Origin: RYN-133 sp963785425
Lineage (GTDB): Bacteria; Actinomycetota; Actinomycetes; Mycobacteriales; Jatrophihabitantaceae
NCBI GenBank assembly: GCA_963785425.1
Contig: CAWAVG010000004.1
Span: 620,001-684,000 of the forward strand
DNA: 64,000 nt
Direction: 5' to 3'
The notes beneath the pieces were generated by a model. The model did no database searches, had not been told where the DNA came from, and saw nothing but the letters and a program-made list of their open reading frames with translations. Position numbers and translations under genes: made by a program. Shown one piece after another: positions 34,373-43,820 of this stretch. How positions within the stretch are numbered: the first letter of the stretch is position 1; every line of letters begins with the position of its first letter.

Positions 34373-34558
34373 ACACGAACCGGCCGGCTGCCGGAGTGTG
34401 CCGGTGTCCGGCGCGGGACAGTGCGGGACTGTGCGGCCGGGTGCGAACTGGTGCGATCCCGCGGCCGGCCCTAGCTCACTGCTGGGCGCAGCACACCGGG
34501 CTTGAACGGCCGACCGAGCCTCTTGTGCGTTGCCGCCGCTGCCGTGACGATCGTCGGC

Positions 34559-35953
34559 ATGAAGCAGTGGGAGACGGTTGATACCGGCTGGGGCCGGCTG
34601 GCGGCGGACTTTGCAACGTTGAGCGAACCGTCGAACGTTCGCGAGTACGTGGGCTTGCACCACGCGCTCGGCGTCGCCGGGGGCGACACGTTGCTCGACC
34701 TTGCCTGCGGCGCAGGGCTGGCGCTGGAGTTGGCGTCGCTGCGGGGCGCCGACGTGGCAGGGATCGACGCCTCGCCGCGGCTGATAGCTGTCGCGCGCGA
34801 CCGCAACCCCGATGGCGACGTCCGCGTCGGCGACATGAACGAACTGCCCTGGGACAGCGCGAGCTTCGACGTCGTGACGAGCTTTCGCGGCATCTGGGCC
34901 ACGACACCGAACGCTCTGGGCGAAGCGTTGCGCGTGCTGAAGCCGGGCGGCAGGTTGGGCCTGACCGTCTGGGGTCACATCAAGGCCTCACCGGGGGCAT
35001 GGGCGCTGGCGCCGTTCACGCTGGCCGACGCGCCGAAGGTGACGAACCAGGCCGAGATGAACCAGATGGGCAAGCCCGGGGTCGGAGAGCGGCTGCTCGT
35101 GGAGGCCGGCTTCGGCGACGTCGAACGCAGGAACCTCCCGTTCGTATGGGAGTTCGCCGACCCCGAGGCGTTCGCGCGGGCGTTGGCGTCGACCGGGCCG
35201 GCCTACGAGGCGATCGAGCAGGTCGGTGCCGAGGCGTTTCACGACCGGTGCGTCGCGCTCGCGACCGAACACGTCCGCGAAGGACTGCCGTTGCGGGCGC
35301 AGATCAATGTCACGGCGTTCCTTGCCCGGCGTCCGGTCGAGCTGCCTGATTCGTACGCGGACGACTTCACCGGCAACTTCCTGTCGTGGTATCCGCCGAA
35401 CGAGTACGCCGAGCAGGCGCGGAAGGAGGACCTGGACGAGGACGGGTTCGTCTCGACGGTGGTCAAGCTCTGGGGTCGCATGCCCGGTGCGTTCGAAGAC
35501 CTGTTCGCCCTGCAGCGAGGTGCCGCCAGGTTCGGCAGCCTGTCGTTGCGTCACCGCGGTGTGCTCACCACGGCGATGGCGGCGACCCTCGGCGACTCGG
35601 CCTGCGCCTACGCATGGGGCGGAAAGTTGGCGCATTGGGCGGGCAGCGCGGACGTGCCGGTCAGCGTGCTGCGCGGAGACGACGAGGCGCTCTCCGTTGA
35701 GGAAAAGGCATTGGCCCGGTGGGCGCGCAAGGTGGTGCGCGATCCGAATGCGACCAGCTCGGACGACGTCGACGAGCTTCGCACCGCCGGGTTCAGCGAC
35801 GACCAGATCTTCGCCGCCACCCTGTTCCTCGTGCTCCGCCTGGCGTTCTCGACGTTCAACGACGCCCTCGGGCTGCGTCTCGACCAGGCGGTCGCCGACA
35901 ACCTTCCGGCAAGCGTTCGCGAGGCGGTGACCTGGGGCCGCGCCACCATCTGA
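34559..35953 (+). CDS. Methyltransferase fused to an AhpD/carboxymuconolactone-decarboxylase-like domain
   Basis: This 464-residue protein has an N-terminal class I methyltransferase (motif I LLDLACGAGLALEL at about 43, then VAGIDASPRL and FDVVTSFRGIW) extending to about 255. The C-terminal half (about 265-460) resembles AhpD-like proteins: RHRGVLTTAMAATLGDSACAYAWGGKLA, where a single Cys replaces the CxxC redox pair. ATG at 34559 is chosen because conserved sequence begins there. The 186 bp upstream has only small CGGGAC(A/T)GTG repeats. Function unknown. Confidence 0.78.
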   Translation: MKQWETVDTGWGRLAADFATLSEPSNVREYVGLHHALGVAGGDTLLDLACGAGLALELASLRGADVAGIDASPRLIAVARDRNPDGDVRVGDMNELPWDSASFDVVTSFRGIWATTPNALGEALRVLKPGGRLGLTVWGHIKASPGAWALAPFTLADAPKVTNQAEMNQMGKPGVGERLLVEAGFGDVERRNLPFVWEFADPEAFARALASTGPAYEAIEQVGAEAFHDRCVALATEHVREGLPLRAQINVTAFLARRPVELPDSYADDFTGNFLSWYPPNEYAEQARKEDLDEDGFVSTVVKLWGRMPGAFEDLFALQRGAARFGSLSLRHRGVLTTAMAATLGDSACAYAWGGKLAHWAGSADVPVSVLRGDDEALSVEEKALARWARKVVRDPNATSSDDVDELRTAGFSDDQIFAATLFLVLRLAFSTFNDALGLRLDQAVADNLPASVREAVTWGRATI

Positions 35954-36072
35954 CGGCCCGGCCGGGCGAGACGCATCGCTGCGCCCGCGAATGTGGCGCA
36001 ACTGTGCGATGTCGCAGCGAGCGGCACGCTGCAGTGTGAGCTCATCCAGTTCCGACCGGTCAGGAGACCACC

Positions 36073-37200
36073 ATGACCTCACGCCCGATCCGTGCCGCGC
36101 TCGTCCTTCTCGCGGGAGCGGCCGTGCTAGCCACGGGATCGACAGCCGCCGGGGCCGCTCGCCCCGACCGCGTCCGCGCCGCGGTGGCGACAGGGATCCC
36201 GGGCAACGGCAGCATCGTCTATGTCCGTAAGGGTGACCTGTACCTGAAGAGCCCGGACGGTACGAGGACGCGTCGCGTGACGACGAACGGGGCGACAGCC
36301 ACTGCCGACCACACGGGTGGACCCGGCTACCTGTCGCCGTCGCAGACGGACTCGGGTGTCATCGTCGCGATCCGGAACCAGAAGGGCGCGAAGGGCTACC
36401 CCACAGGATGGCTGTGGGTGATGAACCGCAACGGCCGGGTGATCCGTAAGTTCGCGCCGCCGCAGGACTCCTACGCATCAGCCGGCACCGTGTCGTGCTC
36501 GCCGGTCCCGTATCGCTACCAGCCGTACGGTTTGTATCGCGCCATCGTCTCGCCGGACGGCAGCAAGATCGCCTACGTCGAGCACGGCACCTGGCAGGAC
36601 CCGTCCTGCACCCTCTCCACCGTGTGGGCGACCTTCGTCGTCGGTATCAAGGGCGGGGCGGCGCACCGCGTGCGCCAGAGTGACTCGACCACGTGGGACC
36701 TCGAAGCCGGGTCGTGGGCGTCATCGACGCGGCTTGTCCTCGACAAGCTCTCGCCCTCGGACGAACTGCTGCTGCAGGCCGACGCTCCGAACTACGTGGC
36801 CAAGACGTGGTGGGGCAACGCCGGCAACGCCGGTAGCGACTTCGCGGTCGCGACACCGAGCGTGCGGCACGGCATCGTCGCAACCACGGGCGCGTCGGAC
36901 TACCAGCAGGGCGAACCCCACGTGCTGCGGTTGTGGACGATCTCCGGCACCCCGCCACGCCCACGGCCCCACTGTGAGAACACGGCGACCGGCGGAGGAT
37001 CGGGCGCGCAGGCCTACTCGCCGTCGATCGCGCCGGACGGCACGGGCGTGGCCTGGTTCGAGCAGGGCAACGCCACGACCGCGGTACGCGGCGAAGGCGT
37101 CTACGTGATGCGGCTGCATCTGCCGAGTACGTGCCCCACGGGCAAGGTGCTGCTGGCGCAGGGCGGCTACTCACCCTTCTGGGGCCCGGCCCGCGTCTGA
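36073..37200 (+). CDS. Secreted beta-propeller (TolB/WD40-like) protein
   Basis: This 375-residue protein has a signal peptide about 1-29 (ALVLLAGAAVLATGS to AAGAA). The mature part has repeated blades such as GNGSIVYVRKGDLYLKSPDG, VSPDGSKIAYVEHG and IAPDGTGVAWFEQG, typical of a TolB-like propeller. It has paired Cys suited to the exterior. It lies 75 bp before the SARP-STAND regulator, on the same strand. No enzymatic motif. Confidence 0.75.
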   Translation: MTSRPIRAALVLLAGAAVLATGSTAAGAARPDRVRAAVATGIPGNGSIVYVRKGDLYLKSPDGTRTRRVTTNGATATADHTGGPGYLSPSQTDSGVIVAIRNQKGAKGYPTGWLWVMNRNGRVIRKFAPPQDSYASAGTVSCSPVPYRYQPYGLYRAIVSPDGSKIAYVEHGTWQDPSCTLSTVWATFVVGIKGGAAHRVRQSDSTTWDLEAGSWASSTRLVLDKLSPSDELLLQADAPNYVAKTWWGNAGNAGSDFAVATPSVRHGIVATTGASDYQQGEPHVLRLWTISGTPPRPRPHCENTATGGGSGAQAYSPSIAPDGTGVAWFEQGNATTAVRGEGVYVMRLHLPSTCPTGKVLLAQGGYSPFWGPARV

Positions 37201-37275
37201 CGCCGACCCGACCTGGCCGCCGGGCACATGTCGGAAGCGCGACTTCTCAATCGGCGAGGGCTAGATTTCGCCGGC

Positions 37276-40200
37276 ATGTGGTGCGGTGTACTCGGCCCGC
37301 TGGTGGTGCGCAGGGCCGACGGCACGACCGTTACGGTCGGGGGCTCGGCGCGCCGGTTGCTGTTCGCCGCGCTGCTGAGCAGGGCCGGGCGCACGGTCGC
37401 ACCGGACGTGCTCATCGAGGACGTCTGGGGACAGGTGCCGCCGCGCAGCGCTGCCAAGACCTTGCAGAGCCACATGGTTCGGCTGCGCCACGACCTCGGC
37501 CGCGGCGACGCCGATGCCGTGCTGCTCACCGAACGCACCGGGTACCGGCTCGTCCTCGGGCAGCACGACCTCGACGCAACCGACTTCGAGGACGGTGTCC
37601 GCGCGGCCGGGGCACCGCCGGTGTCCGCCGATCCGTCGCGGGCGTTCGCCACCCTTGACCGGGCGCTTGCCCTGTGGCGCGGCGACGCCTACGAGGAGTT
37701 CGCCGATGCCCCGTTCTGCGTGGCGGAGCGCGTGCGTCTGTTCGAGTTGCGGGCCCTCGCGGAGGAACAGCGCACCGATCATGCGCTGGCGCTGGGCGCC
37801 GCCGAGGATCTCGTTCCGGCGCTCGAGAAGCGGGTGGCCACCGCGCCGTACCGCGAGCGTGGGTGGGAGCAACTGATCGTCGCGCTCTACCGGTCGGGAC
37901 GGCAGGCGGACGCGTTGGCGACCTACCGTCGGGCGTGCTCGACCCTCGCCGAGGACCTCGCCATCGACCCGGGCCCGAGGCTGCGCGGCCTCGAGAGCCG
38001 GATCCTGCACCAGGACCCGGAGCTGCTTGCCGCCTCGGCCGGCGCGTCGGTGCAGCTGTCCGAACCACACCGCGACGTCTGCCCGTACCGCGGCCTGGCG
38101 AGCTACGTCGACACCGACGCGGACCTGTTCGTCGGCCGCGAACGGCTCACGGCCCAGTTGGTCGGAATGCTCGCCGACAACCGTGTGGTCGTCGTGGTCG
38201 GCGCGAGCGGGACGGGCAAGTCGTCCGCGCTGCGAGCCGGCCTGATCCCCGCGCTGCGGGCCGGCGCCCTGCCCGGATCGGCGGCGTGGCGCTCGGCGGT
38301 GATCACGCCGGCCGACGAGCTGTCCGGGGCGCTCACCGGCGAGCTCGACCTCGTGGTGCTCGACCAGGCCGAGGAGTTGTTCACGAGGCTCTCGGCGGCC
38401 GGCCGGCGCGCCGCGATCGAGCGGCTGGAGGAATTCGTCGGCGCCGGGGGCCGTGCCGTCCTCGCGCTGCGCGGTGACTTCTACGGCCGGCTCGCGGAGG
38501 TCCGTCCGTTGGCGGCCTACGCGCAGACGGCCGCCGTGCTGGTCGGACCGATGCGCGAGGACGAGTTGCGCCGTGTGGTGGTCGAACCGGCCGAGCGGGT
38601 CGGCCTGCACGTCGATGACGAGCTGGTCGAGGCCGTGCTCGACGAGGTGGCGGGCCAGCCCGCCGCGCTGCCGTTGCTGTCGGCCGCGCTCGTGCGCACC
38701 TGGGCCAACCGCGACGGGCGCACGCTGACGCTCGACGGCTACCGCCGCGGCGGCGGTGTCGCATCGGCCGTCGAGGCCACGGCCGAAGAGGCGTACCTGC
38801 GTCTCGACGACGACGAACGCGCCGTCGCCCGTCGTCTGCTGGTTCGCCTCGCCGGCCGCGAGGCCGACTCGTGGGTGCGTCGCCCGGTGCGCCGCGCGGA
38901 CATCGCCGTCGACGACACGTCTGTGCGGGTGCTGTCGGCGCTGGCGGCCGACCGCCTCGTCACGATCACCGACGCGCGTGTCGAGATCACGCATGACGCG
39001 CTGCTCGCGCACTGGCCGCGCCTGCGCGGCTGGCTCGAGGAACGCGTCCTCGCCGCGGAGTTGCTGGATCACCTCGACGTCGCGAGTCGCGCCTGGCACG
39101 ACGCCGGGCGGCCCGGCTCGGATCTCTACCGGGGCGCGCGGCTGCACGCCGCCGCAGACTGGCGCGACGACCATCCCGACGACATCACCGCCCTCGAGGC
39201 CGAGTTCCTCGCGGCGTCCGAGGCAGCAGCCGGCGCCGAACTGCTCGCGACCCGGCGCCAGCTCGCGCGCGAGGCGCACGGCCGTCGCCGGTTGCGGGCC
39301 GTCGCGATCGGCCTCGCCGCGATGGTGATGCTCGCCGCCGTCGGCATCGGCGTCGCGGTGCACGAGCGCGCCTCGGCCGACCGGGCGGCGGCGCAGGCGC
39401 GAGCATCCGCGCTGACCGCGGACGCACGCCGGCTCGCAGCCCAGTCGCTCACGGCACCGGACATCGCCTCGTCCAGCCTGCTCGCGGTCGCGGCCTACCG
39501 GCTGCAGAACTCGCCGGACACGCGCGGCGCCCTGCTCGCCGCGGTCGAACGCAACCAGTCGGCGCTGTGGCGCGTGCAGGTGGCGCACCGCATCCAGTCC
39601 ATCGCCACGAATCCCGCCGGCACCCGTGTGGCCGTGATCGACAACCGCCGCATGCTTTCGGTGTACGACACCCGCACGCGCCGCCTCGTGTCGCGGTTCT
39701 TCTCGCACGGCTATCTCGTCACCGGGATGTCGCGGGACGGCCGGCAGGTCGTCGTCTCCGGCCCCGATCCTCGCGAGACGGTGAACCACAACAGGGTGGC
39801 GATCTTCGACGTCGCGACGGGGCACCGGACGCGCGTGCTGACCGAGGACGACGACAACAATCGCTTGTCGCCGGTGATGTCGCAGGACGCCCGCTGGCTC
39901 GCTGTACTGGGCCTGCGCCACGTGGCAGGCCGCGTCGCGATCCGGATCTACGACGCGCACCGCTGGGTGGCGAGGCCACGGACGGTGTTCGTGCCCGTCG
40001 ACCCGACCGGGCTTGCCGTCTCTCGAACCTCGCTCGCGGTGCAGAACCCGGACGGCAGCGTTCGGGTCTGGTCACTGCCGAGCCTGCGCCCGATCGCCCG
40101 GGTGGTCGGGCCGCGGGCGGCTCCGCAACCCGGCGTGCTCGCGGTCGCCCCCGACGGCGGCACGGTCGCGGTGAGCGAGGTCAACGATCCGACGCGGGTC

Positions 40201-41628
40201 ACGGTGTACCCGACCCGCGGCGGGACGCCCACCATTGTCCCGACCCAGCCGCAGGGCGTCAGCGCAGCCGCGTACGCGCCGGACGGCCGCGCGCTGGCGG
40301 TCGGATCCTTCAGCGGCTCGCTCAATGTCTACCGACCCGCCACCGGCGCCCTCGCCGAGGCCCTGACCGGTGAATCAGGGCCACTGCTCGGCCTCGCCTG
40401 GTCAGGCACGACACATGCGAGCGGGCTGTACTCGGGCGGTCTCGACAGCCAACTCGTTTCCTGGGGCGTGTCGGACAGCCCGAGGCTGATCACCGAGGCC
40501 GGCCCCGATCTGCACGCGCCCGACCGCGGCGAATTGTTCGGCCACACCGTCCTGGGCATGACTCCTGCGGACGGCCCGAGCGCGGGCGAACGCGGTTACG
40601 CCCTCGACGTCCGCACGGGTCACCTCATCACCTGGCCGCTCACGCTGCCGACCAACGGGTATCTCAACCAACTGGTCACGAGCTCCGACGGCCGGACCGC
40701 CCTCGCCAGCGAGGAAGACACGTCGGGCCACAACACGGTCCTCGTCCAGGATCTGGTGCACGACCGCAAGCTGGGCACCCTGCACCTGCCGCCGGACGCG
40801 CCATCGGCGTTCGGGCCCGGCGACAACGCAGCGCTCAGTCCGGACGGCCGCACCGCCTACGTCAACCTGAACGCCTCGCGCATAGGCGTGTTCGCCGTCC
40901 CGTCCGGCACCTATCTGCGCAGCTTCACGATCAAGTTCGCGCAGCCGGACGCCGCGCGCGTGCTGGCAATACCGTGGCAGTTCGCGCCCGACGGGACGCT
41001 GGTGTTCGGCGGTGCCGACACCGGCCCGCATCAGCCGGACGCGGGGGGCATCGGCCCGAACGACGCCACACCTCCCGACCAGCGACTGGGCCGCGTCGAC
41101 GTCCACACCGGCCGCCTGCTCGCGCAGACGGGTCTCGGCGACGTCACCTCCCCGACCGCCCTCGCCTGGTCGCCCGACCATCGCCTTCTCGCTGTAGGAA
41201 CCTACGACGGCACGCTTGCGCTGTACGACGCACGCACCCTGCACCGGGTGGCGACGGCCGGCGTGGCCGAGCCCGGTGCCATCAGGACGGTGAGCTTCTC
41301 TCCGACCGGCAGCGACCTGGTCTCGGCCGGGACCCCCGGCACGCTGAACTCCTGGAGCGTGCCGGGGCTGAGCCGCGAGGCGAGTCCGATCGCTGTCGGC
41401 AACGGCGCGAACAACGGCGGGATATTCGCGTGGTACCGCCCGACCGGGCGGATCGTCGGTCTCGCCCCGGACGTCCGAAGGCCCGGCACCGATCTGCAGC
41501 GGTGGTTCACCTTCGACAGCGCACCGGGCGACCTCGTCCGCACGGCGTGCCTGCTCGCCGGCGGCACCGTGAGCCGCGCGCGCTGGGCACAGCTCGCCGC
41601 CGACCAGCCCTACCGCCGAGTCTGCTGA
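37276..41628 (+). CDS. SARP-family regulator: HTH-BTAD-STAND NTPase-TM-WD40
   Basis: This 1450-residue protein has, in order: an OmpR-type winged helix (about 1-85), a BTAD tetratricopeptide domain (about 95-245, ending AIDPGPRLRGLE), an nSTAND NTPase entered by CPYRGLASYVDTDADLFVGRE, with P-loop GASGTGKSS near 309-317 and Walker B DLVVLDQAEELF near 357. A single hydrophobic helix (about 673-695) follows, then a long C-terminal WD40-like propeller. ATG at 37276 (MWCGVLGPLVV) fits the family; a GTG-like start 48 bp upstream is less likely. The topology predicts cytosolic DNA-binding and an extracytoplasmic propeller. Regulated genes are probably the flanking propeller genes. Confidence 0.88.
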   Translation: MWCGVLGPLVVRRADGTTVTVGGSARRLLFAALLSRAGRTVAPDVLIEDVWGQVPPRSAAKTLQSHMVRLRHDLGRGDADAVLLTERTGYRLVLGQHDLDATDFEDGVRAAGAPPVSADPSRAFATLDRALALWRGDAYEEFADAPFCVAERVRLFELRALAEEQRTDHALALGAAEDLVPALEKRVATAPYRERGWEQLIVALYRSGRQADALATYRRACSTLAEDLAIDPGPRLRGLESRILHQDPELLAASAGASVQLSEPHRDVCPYRGLASYVDTDADLFVGRERLTAQLVGMLADNRVVVVVGASGTGKSSALRAGLIPALRAGALPGSAAWRSAVITPADELSGALTGELDLVVLDQAEELFTRLSAAGRRAAIERLEEFVGAGGRAVLALRGDFYGRLAEVRPLAAYAQTAAVLVGPMREDELRRVVVEPAERVGLHVDDELVEAVLDEVAGQPAALPLLSAALVRTWANRDGRTLTLDGYRRGGGVASAVEATAEEAYLRLDDDERAVARRLLVRLAGREADSWVRRPVRRADIAVDDTSVRVLSALAADRLVTITDARVEITHDALLAHWPRLRGWLEERVLAAELLDHLDVASRAWHDAGRPGSDLYRGARLHAAADWRDDHPDDITALEAEFLAASEAAAGAELLATRRQLAREAHGRRRLRAVAIGLAAMVMLAAVGIGVAVHERASADRAAAQARASALTADARRLAAQSLTAPDIASSSLLAVAAYRLQNSPDTRGALLAAVERNQSALWRVQVAHRIQSIATNPAGTRVAVIDNRRMLSVYDTRTRRLVSRFFSHGYLVTGMSRDGRQVVVSGPDPRETVNHNRVAIFDVATGHRTRVLTEDDDNNRLSPVMSQDARWLAVLGLRHVAGRVAIRIYDAHRWVARPRTVFVPVDPTGLAVSRTSLAVQNPDGSVRVWSLPSLRPIARVVGPRAAPQPGVLAVAPDGGTVAVSEVNDPTRVTVYPTRGGTPTIVPTQPQGVSAAAYAPDGRALAVGSFSGSLNVYRPATGALAEALTGESGPLLGLAWSGTTHASGLYSGGLDSQLVSWGVSDSPRLITEAGPDLHAPDRGELFGHTVLGMTPADGPSAGERGYALDVRTGHLITWPLTLPTNGYLNQLVTSSDGRTALASEEDTSGHNTVLVQDLVHDRKLGTLHLPPDAPSAFGPGDNAALSPDGRTAYVNLNASRIGVFAVPSGTYLRSFTIKFAQPDAARVLAIPWQFAPDGTLVFGGADTGPHQPDAGGIGPNDATPPDQRLGRVDVHTGRLLAQTGLGDVTSPTALAWSPDHRLLAVGTYDGTLALYDARTLHRVATAGVAEPGAIRTVSFSPTGSDLVSAGTPGTLNSWSVPGLSREASPIAVGNGANNGGIFAWYRPTGRIVGLAPDVRRPGTDLQRWFTFDSAPGDLVRTACLLAGGTVSRARWAQLAADQPYRRVC

Positions 41629-41735
41629 ACCAGGTTTCCGGCGGGCTGCACGCGCACTGCAACCGTGCTGCAACCGCAGCTGTCGACAGTGACCCGGCCG
41701 GCACATCCGGCGCCGGACCGAACTCGGGGGTCACG

Positions 41736-42749
41736 ATGCGCATGTTCACCCGCCTCGTCGCGCTGTCGACGGCGGCGCTCGCCATGATGGTCGGCCTGGC
41801 CGTGGCTCCGGCTGCCTCCGCCGCCTCCACCCCGGTCCCATTGCCCGTCTGCTGCGCGCACGACACCGTCGGTTACGGCGGCAACGTGTACACGCTCGCC
41901 CTGCCGCCCGGGGGGACCGGCCCGGAGCAACCCGTCCTGATACGTATCGACCCGGCCACCAACTCGATCACCGGCAGCCTGACGCTGCCGAGCGGCGCTT
42001 CGACCGGCGACAGCATGGACACGAGGGCGATGGCGGTGGCCGCGCACTCCATCTGGGTCACGTCGTACTTCCGGAACGAGGTGCTGCGCATCGACCCGCG
42101 CAGCATGTCGGTCACCGCGGCGATCTCAGTCGGCCGCTCGCCGGACTCGATCGTGTCCGACGGTTCGTCTCTGTGGGTAGCCCTGCAGAACAACCGCTCG
42201 GTCATTGAGATCGACCCTGCCGACAACTCCGTGGTGCGCACCGTCAGGGTCGACTCAAAGGACAGTTCGGACGGGCCGTACCAGTTGGCCTACAGCGGCT
42301 CGGACGTGCTCGCGTCCATGCCGGTGAGTGGACGGGTTGCCCGCATCGACCCGAGCACCGGCAGGGTGCGCTACGACCTCGTCGGTGCTGACGCGGCTTC
42401 GTGCGCCCGGATCCTGCCGGCCTCTGGCGGCTACTGGCTCGATGACACCGAGTGCTCGCAGAGCTACTACAGGTGGAACGCCCGTACGAAGCGGATCTCC
42501 ACCGTCCTGACACCCCCCGCCGGCGACTGGGGCGCAGTGATCGTCCGTGGCGCGCTCTACACCGGTGAGTACATGTGCAACGACACCGGGTGCACCCACG
42601 GAAAGCTGGTCAAACGCAACGTCGTCACCGGTGCCGAGATCTCCCACCGTGGCGTCGGGATCGAAGCCTTCCTTCCGCACTATGCGGCCGGCGCCTTCTG
42701 GGTCGCCGACTTCGACGACAGCGCACTCCTGCGCGCCGACCACTTCTGA
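41736..42749 (+). CDS. Secreted YVTN/NHL-type beta-propeller protein
   Basis: This 337-residue protein has a signal peptide about 1-31. The mature part repeats a blade of the form IWVTSYFRNEVLRIDPRSM, LWVALQNNRSVIEIDPADN and RVARIDPSTGRVR, with several Cys. ATG at 41736; ATG at 41742 is possible. It is followed 10 bp later by a similar gene, so both are co-transcribed, and it is 107 bp after the SARP-STAND gene. Confidence 0.75.
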   Translation: MRMFTRLVALSTAALAMMVGLAVAPAASAASTPVPLPVCCAHDTVGYGGNVYTLALPPGGTGPEQPVLIRIDPATNSITGSLTLPSGASTGDSMDTRAMAVAAHSIWVTSYFRNEVLRIDPRSMSVTAAISVGRSPDSIVSDGSSLWVALQNNRSVIEIDPADNSVVRTVRVDSKDSSDGPYQLAYSGSDVLASMPVSGRVARIDPSTGRVRYDLVGADAASCARILPASGGYWLDDTECSQSYYRWNARTKRISTVLTPPAGDWGAVIVRGALYTGEYMCNDTGCTHGKLVKRNVVTGAEISHRGVGIEAFLPHYAAGAFWVADFDDSALLRADHF

Positions 42750-42759
42750 GAGGACCACG

Positions 42760-43749
42760 ATGATGAGTTCGTTGCGAAGGACGGCGACGGCGATCGGCGC
42801 CTCGGCGGCGGTGGTGATCGGTGCGCTTGCAGGCGCATCGCCGGCAACTGCCCGCACGGAACCTGTTGTCGCGACGTACACGCCCCCGCCGGGCAATTAC
42901 GCGCTGCAGGCCGGCCTCCGCACGATGTGGACGGCGAATGTCGACGAGTTCCACGACGCGAAGGTCTACCGGCTCGACCCGTCGTCGCGCCGGATGACCC
43001 TTGTCGCGTCCCTGCCGTTTCCCGGCGGCGGCATGACGATCGCCTTCGGCAGCATCTGGATCAGCGACTACTTCGGCAACGCCGTGTGGCGGCTGGCTCC
43101 GAACGGGCACGTGCAGGCCAAGATCGCCACGGGATTGCAGCCGCAATGGATCCATGCGGCGTTCGGATCGCTCTGGGTTTCCGACCATCACGGCGCGGCG
43201 CTGAGCCGCATCAACCCTCGAACCGACAGGGTCCGCGACACCGTCCAGGTCGGCGCGCCCGACACGTTCCGCAACGGACCGCAGGACGTCACCGACGACG
43301 GCACCAACGTCTACGTCGTCAGCTCCAACCTCCAGGCACTGCAGGCCGTCGACCCGGCCACCGACGCCGTCACCACACCGGCGACGATCGACGACCAGTT
43401 CTGCGGTCCGATCACAGCCATCGCGGGATTCGTCTGGAGCGTCGACCCGTGCACCGGAACCACCTACCGGCTCGCGACCGACGGCACCGTCCAGCAGGCG
43501 ATCGCGTCCACAGGCATCCCGGGGTCTCTGGCCACCCGCCGTGGCACGATCTGGATCGGTGACGACACCACTGTGGATCCCGACACCGGACGGAGCTCCC
43601 ATGCCGTCCTGGAACAACGCGATCCGCGGACCGGTGCGCTGCTGCGCACGGTGACGATCGGCGGCGACGCATTCGCTCTGGCCGCCGGCTTCGGAGACCT
43701 CTGGGTGTACGACGCGAACAACAACACGATCAGGCGCGTCCACGTCTGA
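42760..43749 (+). CDS. Secreted YVTN/NHL-type beta-propeller protein, paralogue
   Basis: This 329-residue protein has a signal peptide about 1-30 (AIGASAAVVIGALAGASPATA). Blades include IAFGSIWISDYFGNAVWRL, AFGSLWVSDHHGAALSRINP and LWVYDANNNTIRRV. It is similar in length and repeat pattern to the preceding gene, suggesting duplication. AGAGGA precedes tandem ATGs at 42760 and 42763. No catalytic motif. Confidence 0.75.
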   Translation: MMSSLRRTATAIGASAAVVIGALAGASPATARTEPVVATYTPPPGNYALQAGLRTMWTANVDEFHDAKVYRLDPSSRRMTLVASLPFPGGGMTIAFGSIWISDYFGNAVWRLAPNGHVQAKIATGLQPQWIHAAFGSLWVSDHHGAALSRINPRTDRVRDTVQVGAPDTFRNGPQDVTDDGTNVYVVSSNLQALQAVDPATDAVTTPATIDDQFCGPITAIAGFVWSVDPCTGTTYRLATDGTVQQAIASTGIPGSLATRRGTIWIGDDTTVDPDTGRSSHAVLEQRDPRTGALLRTVTIGGDAFALAAGFGDLWVYDANNNTIRRVHV

Positions 43750-43820
43750 GGCCCGACCACCGTCGAGCACATCGCGTCGCCGGTGCACGTTCGGATTGCC
43801 CGGTCGGATTAGATGGGCCG

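Noticed and set aside
34417..34436. Short tandem CGGGAC(A/T)GTG repeat as a regulatory array
   Set aside because: Only two copies in GC-rich DNA without spacing to a promoter; not distinguishable from chance.
32006..34978. Minus-strand open frame of 990 codons
   Set aside because: Antisense to icd, which is unmistakable; long shadows are normal at this GC content.
37261..39960. Minus-strand open frame of 899 codons
   Set aside because: Antisense to the SARP-STAND regulator; composition is typical of a reverse shadow.
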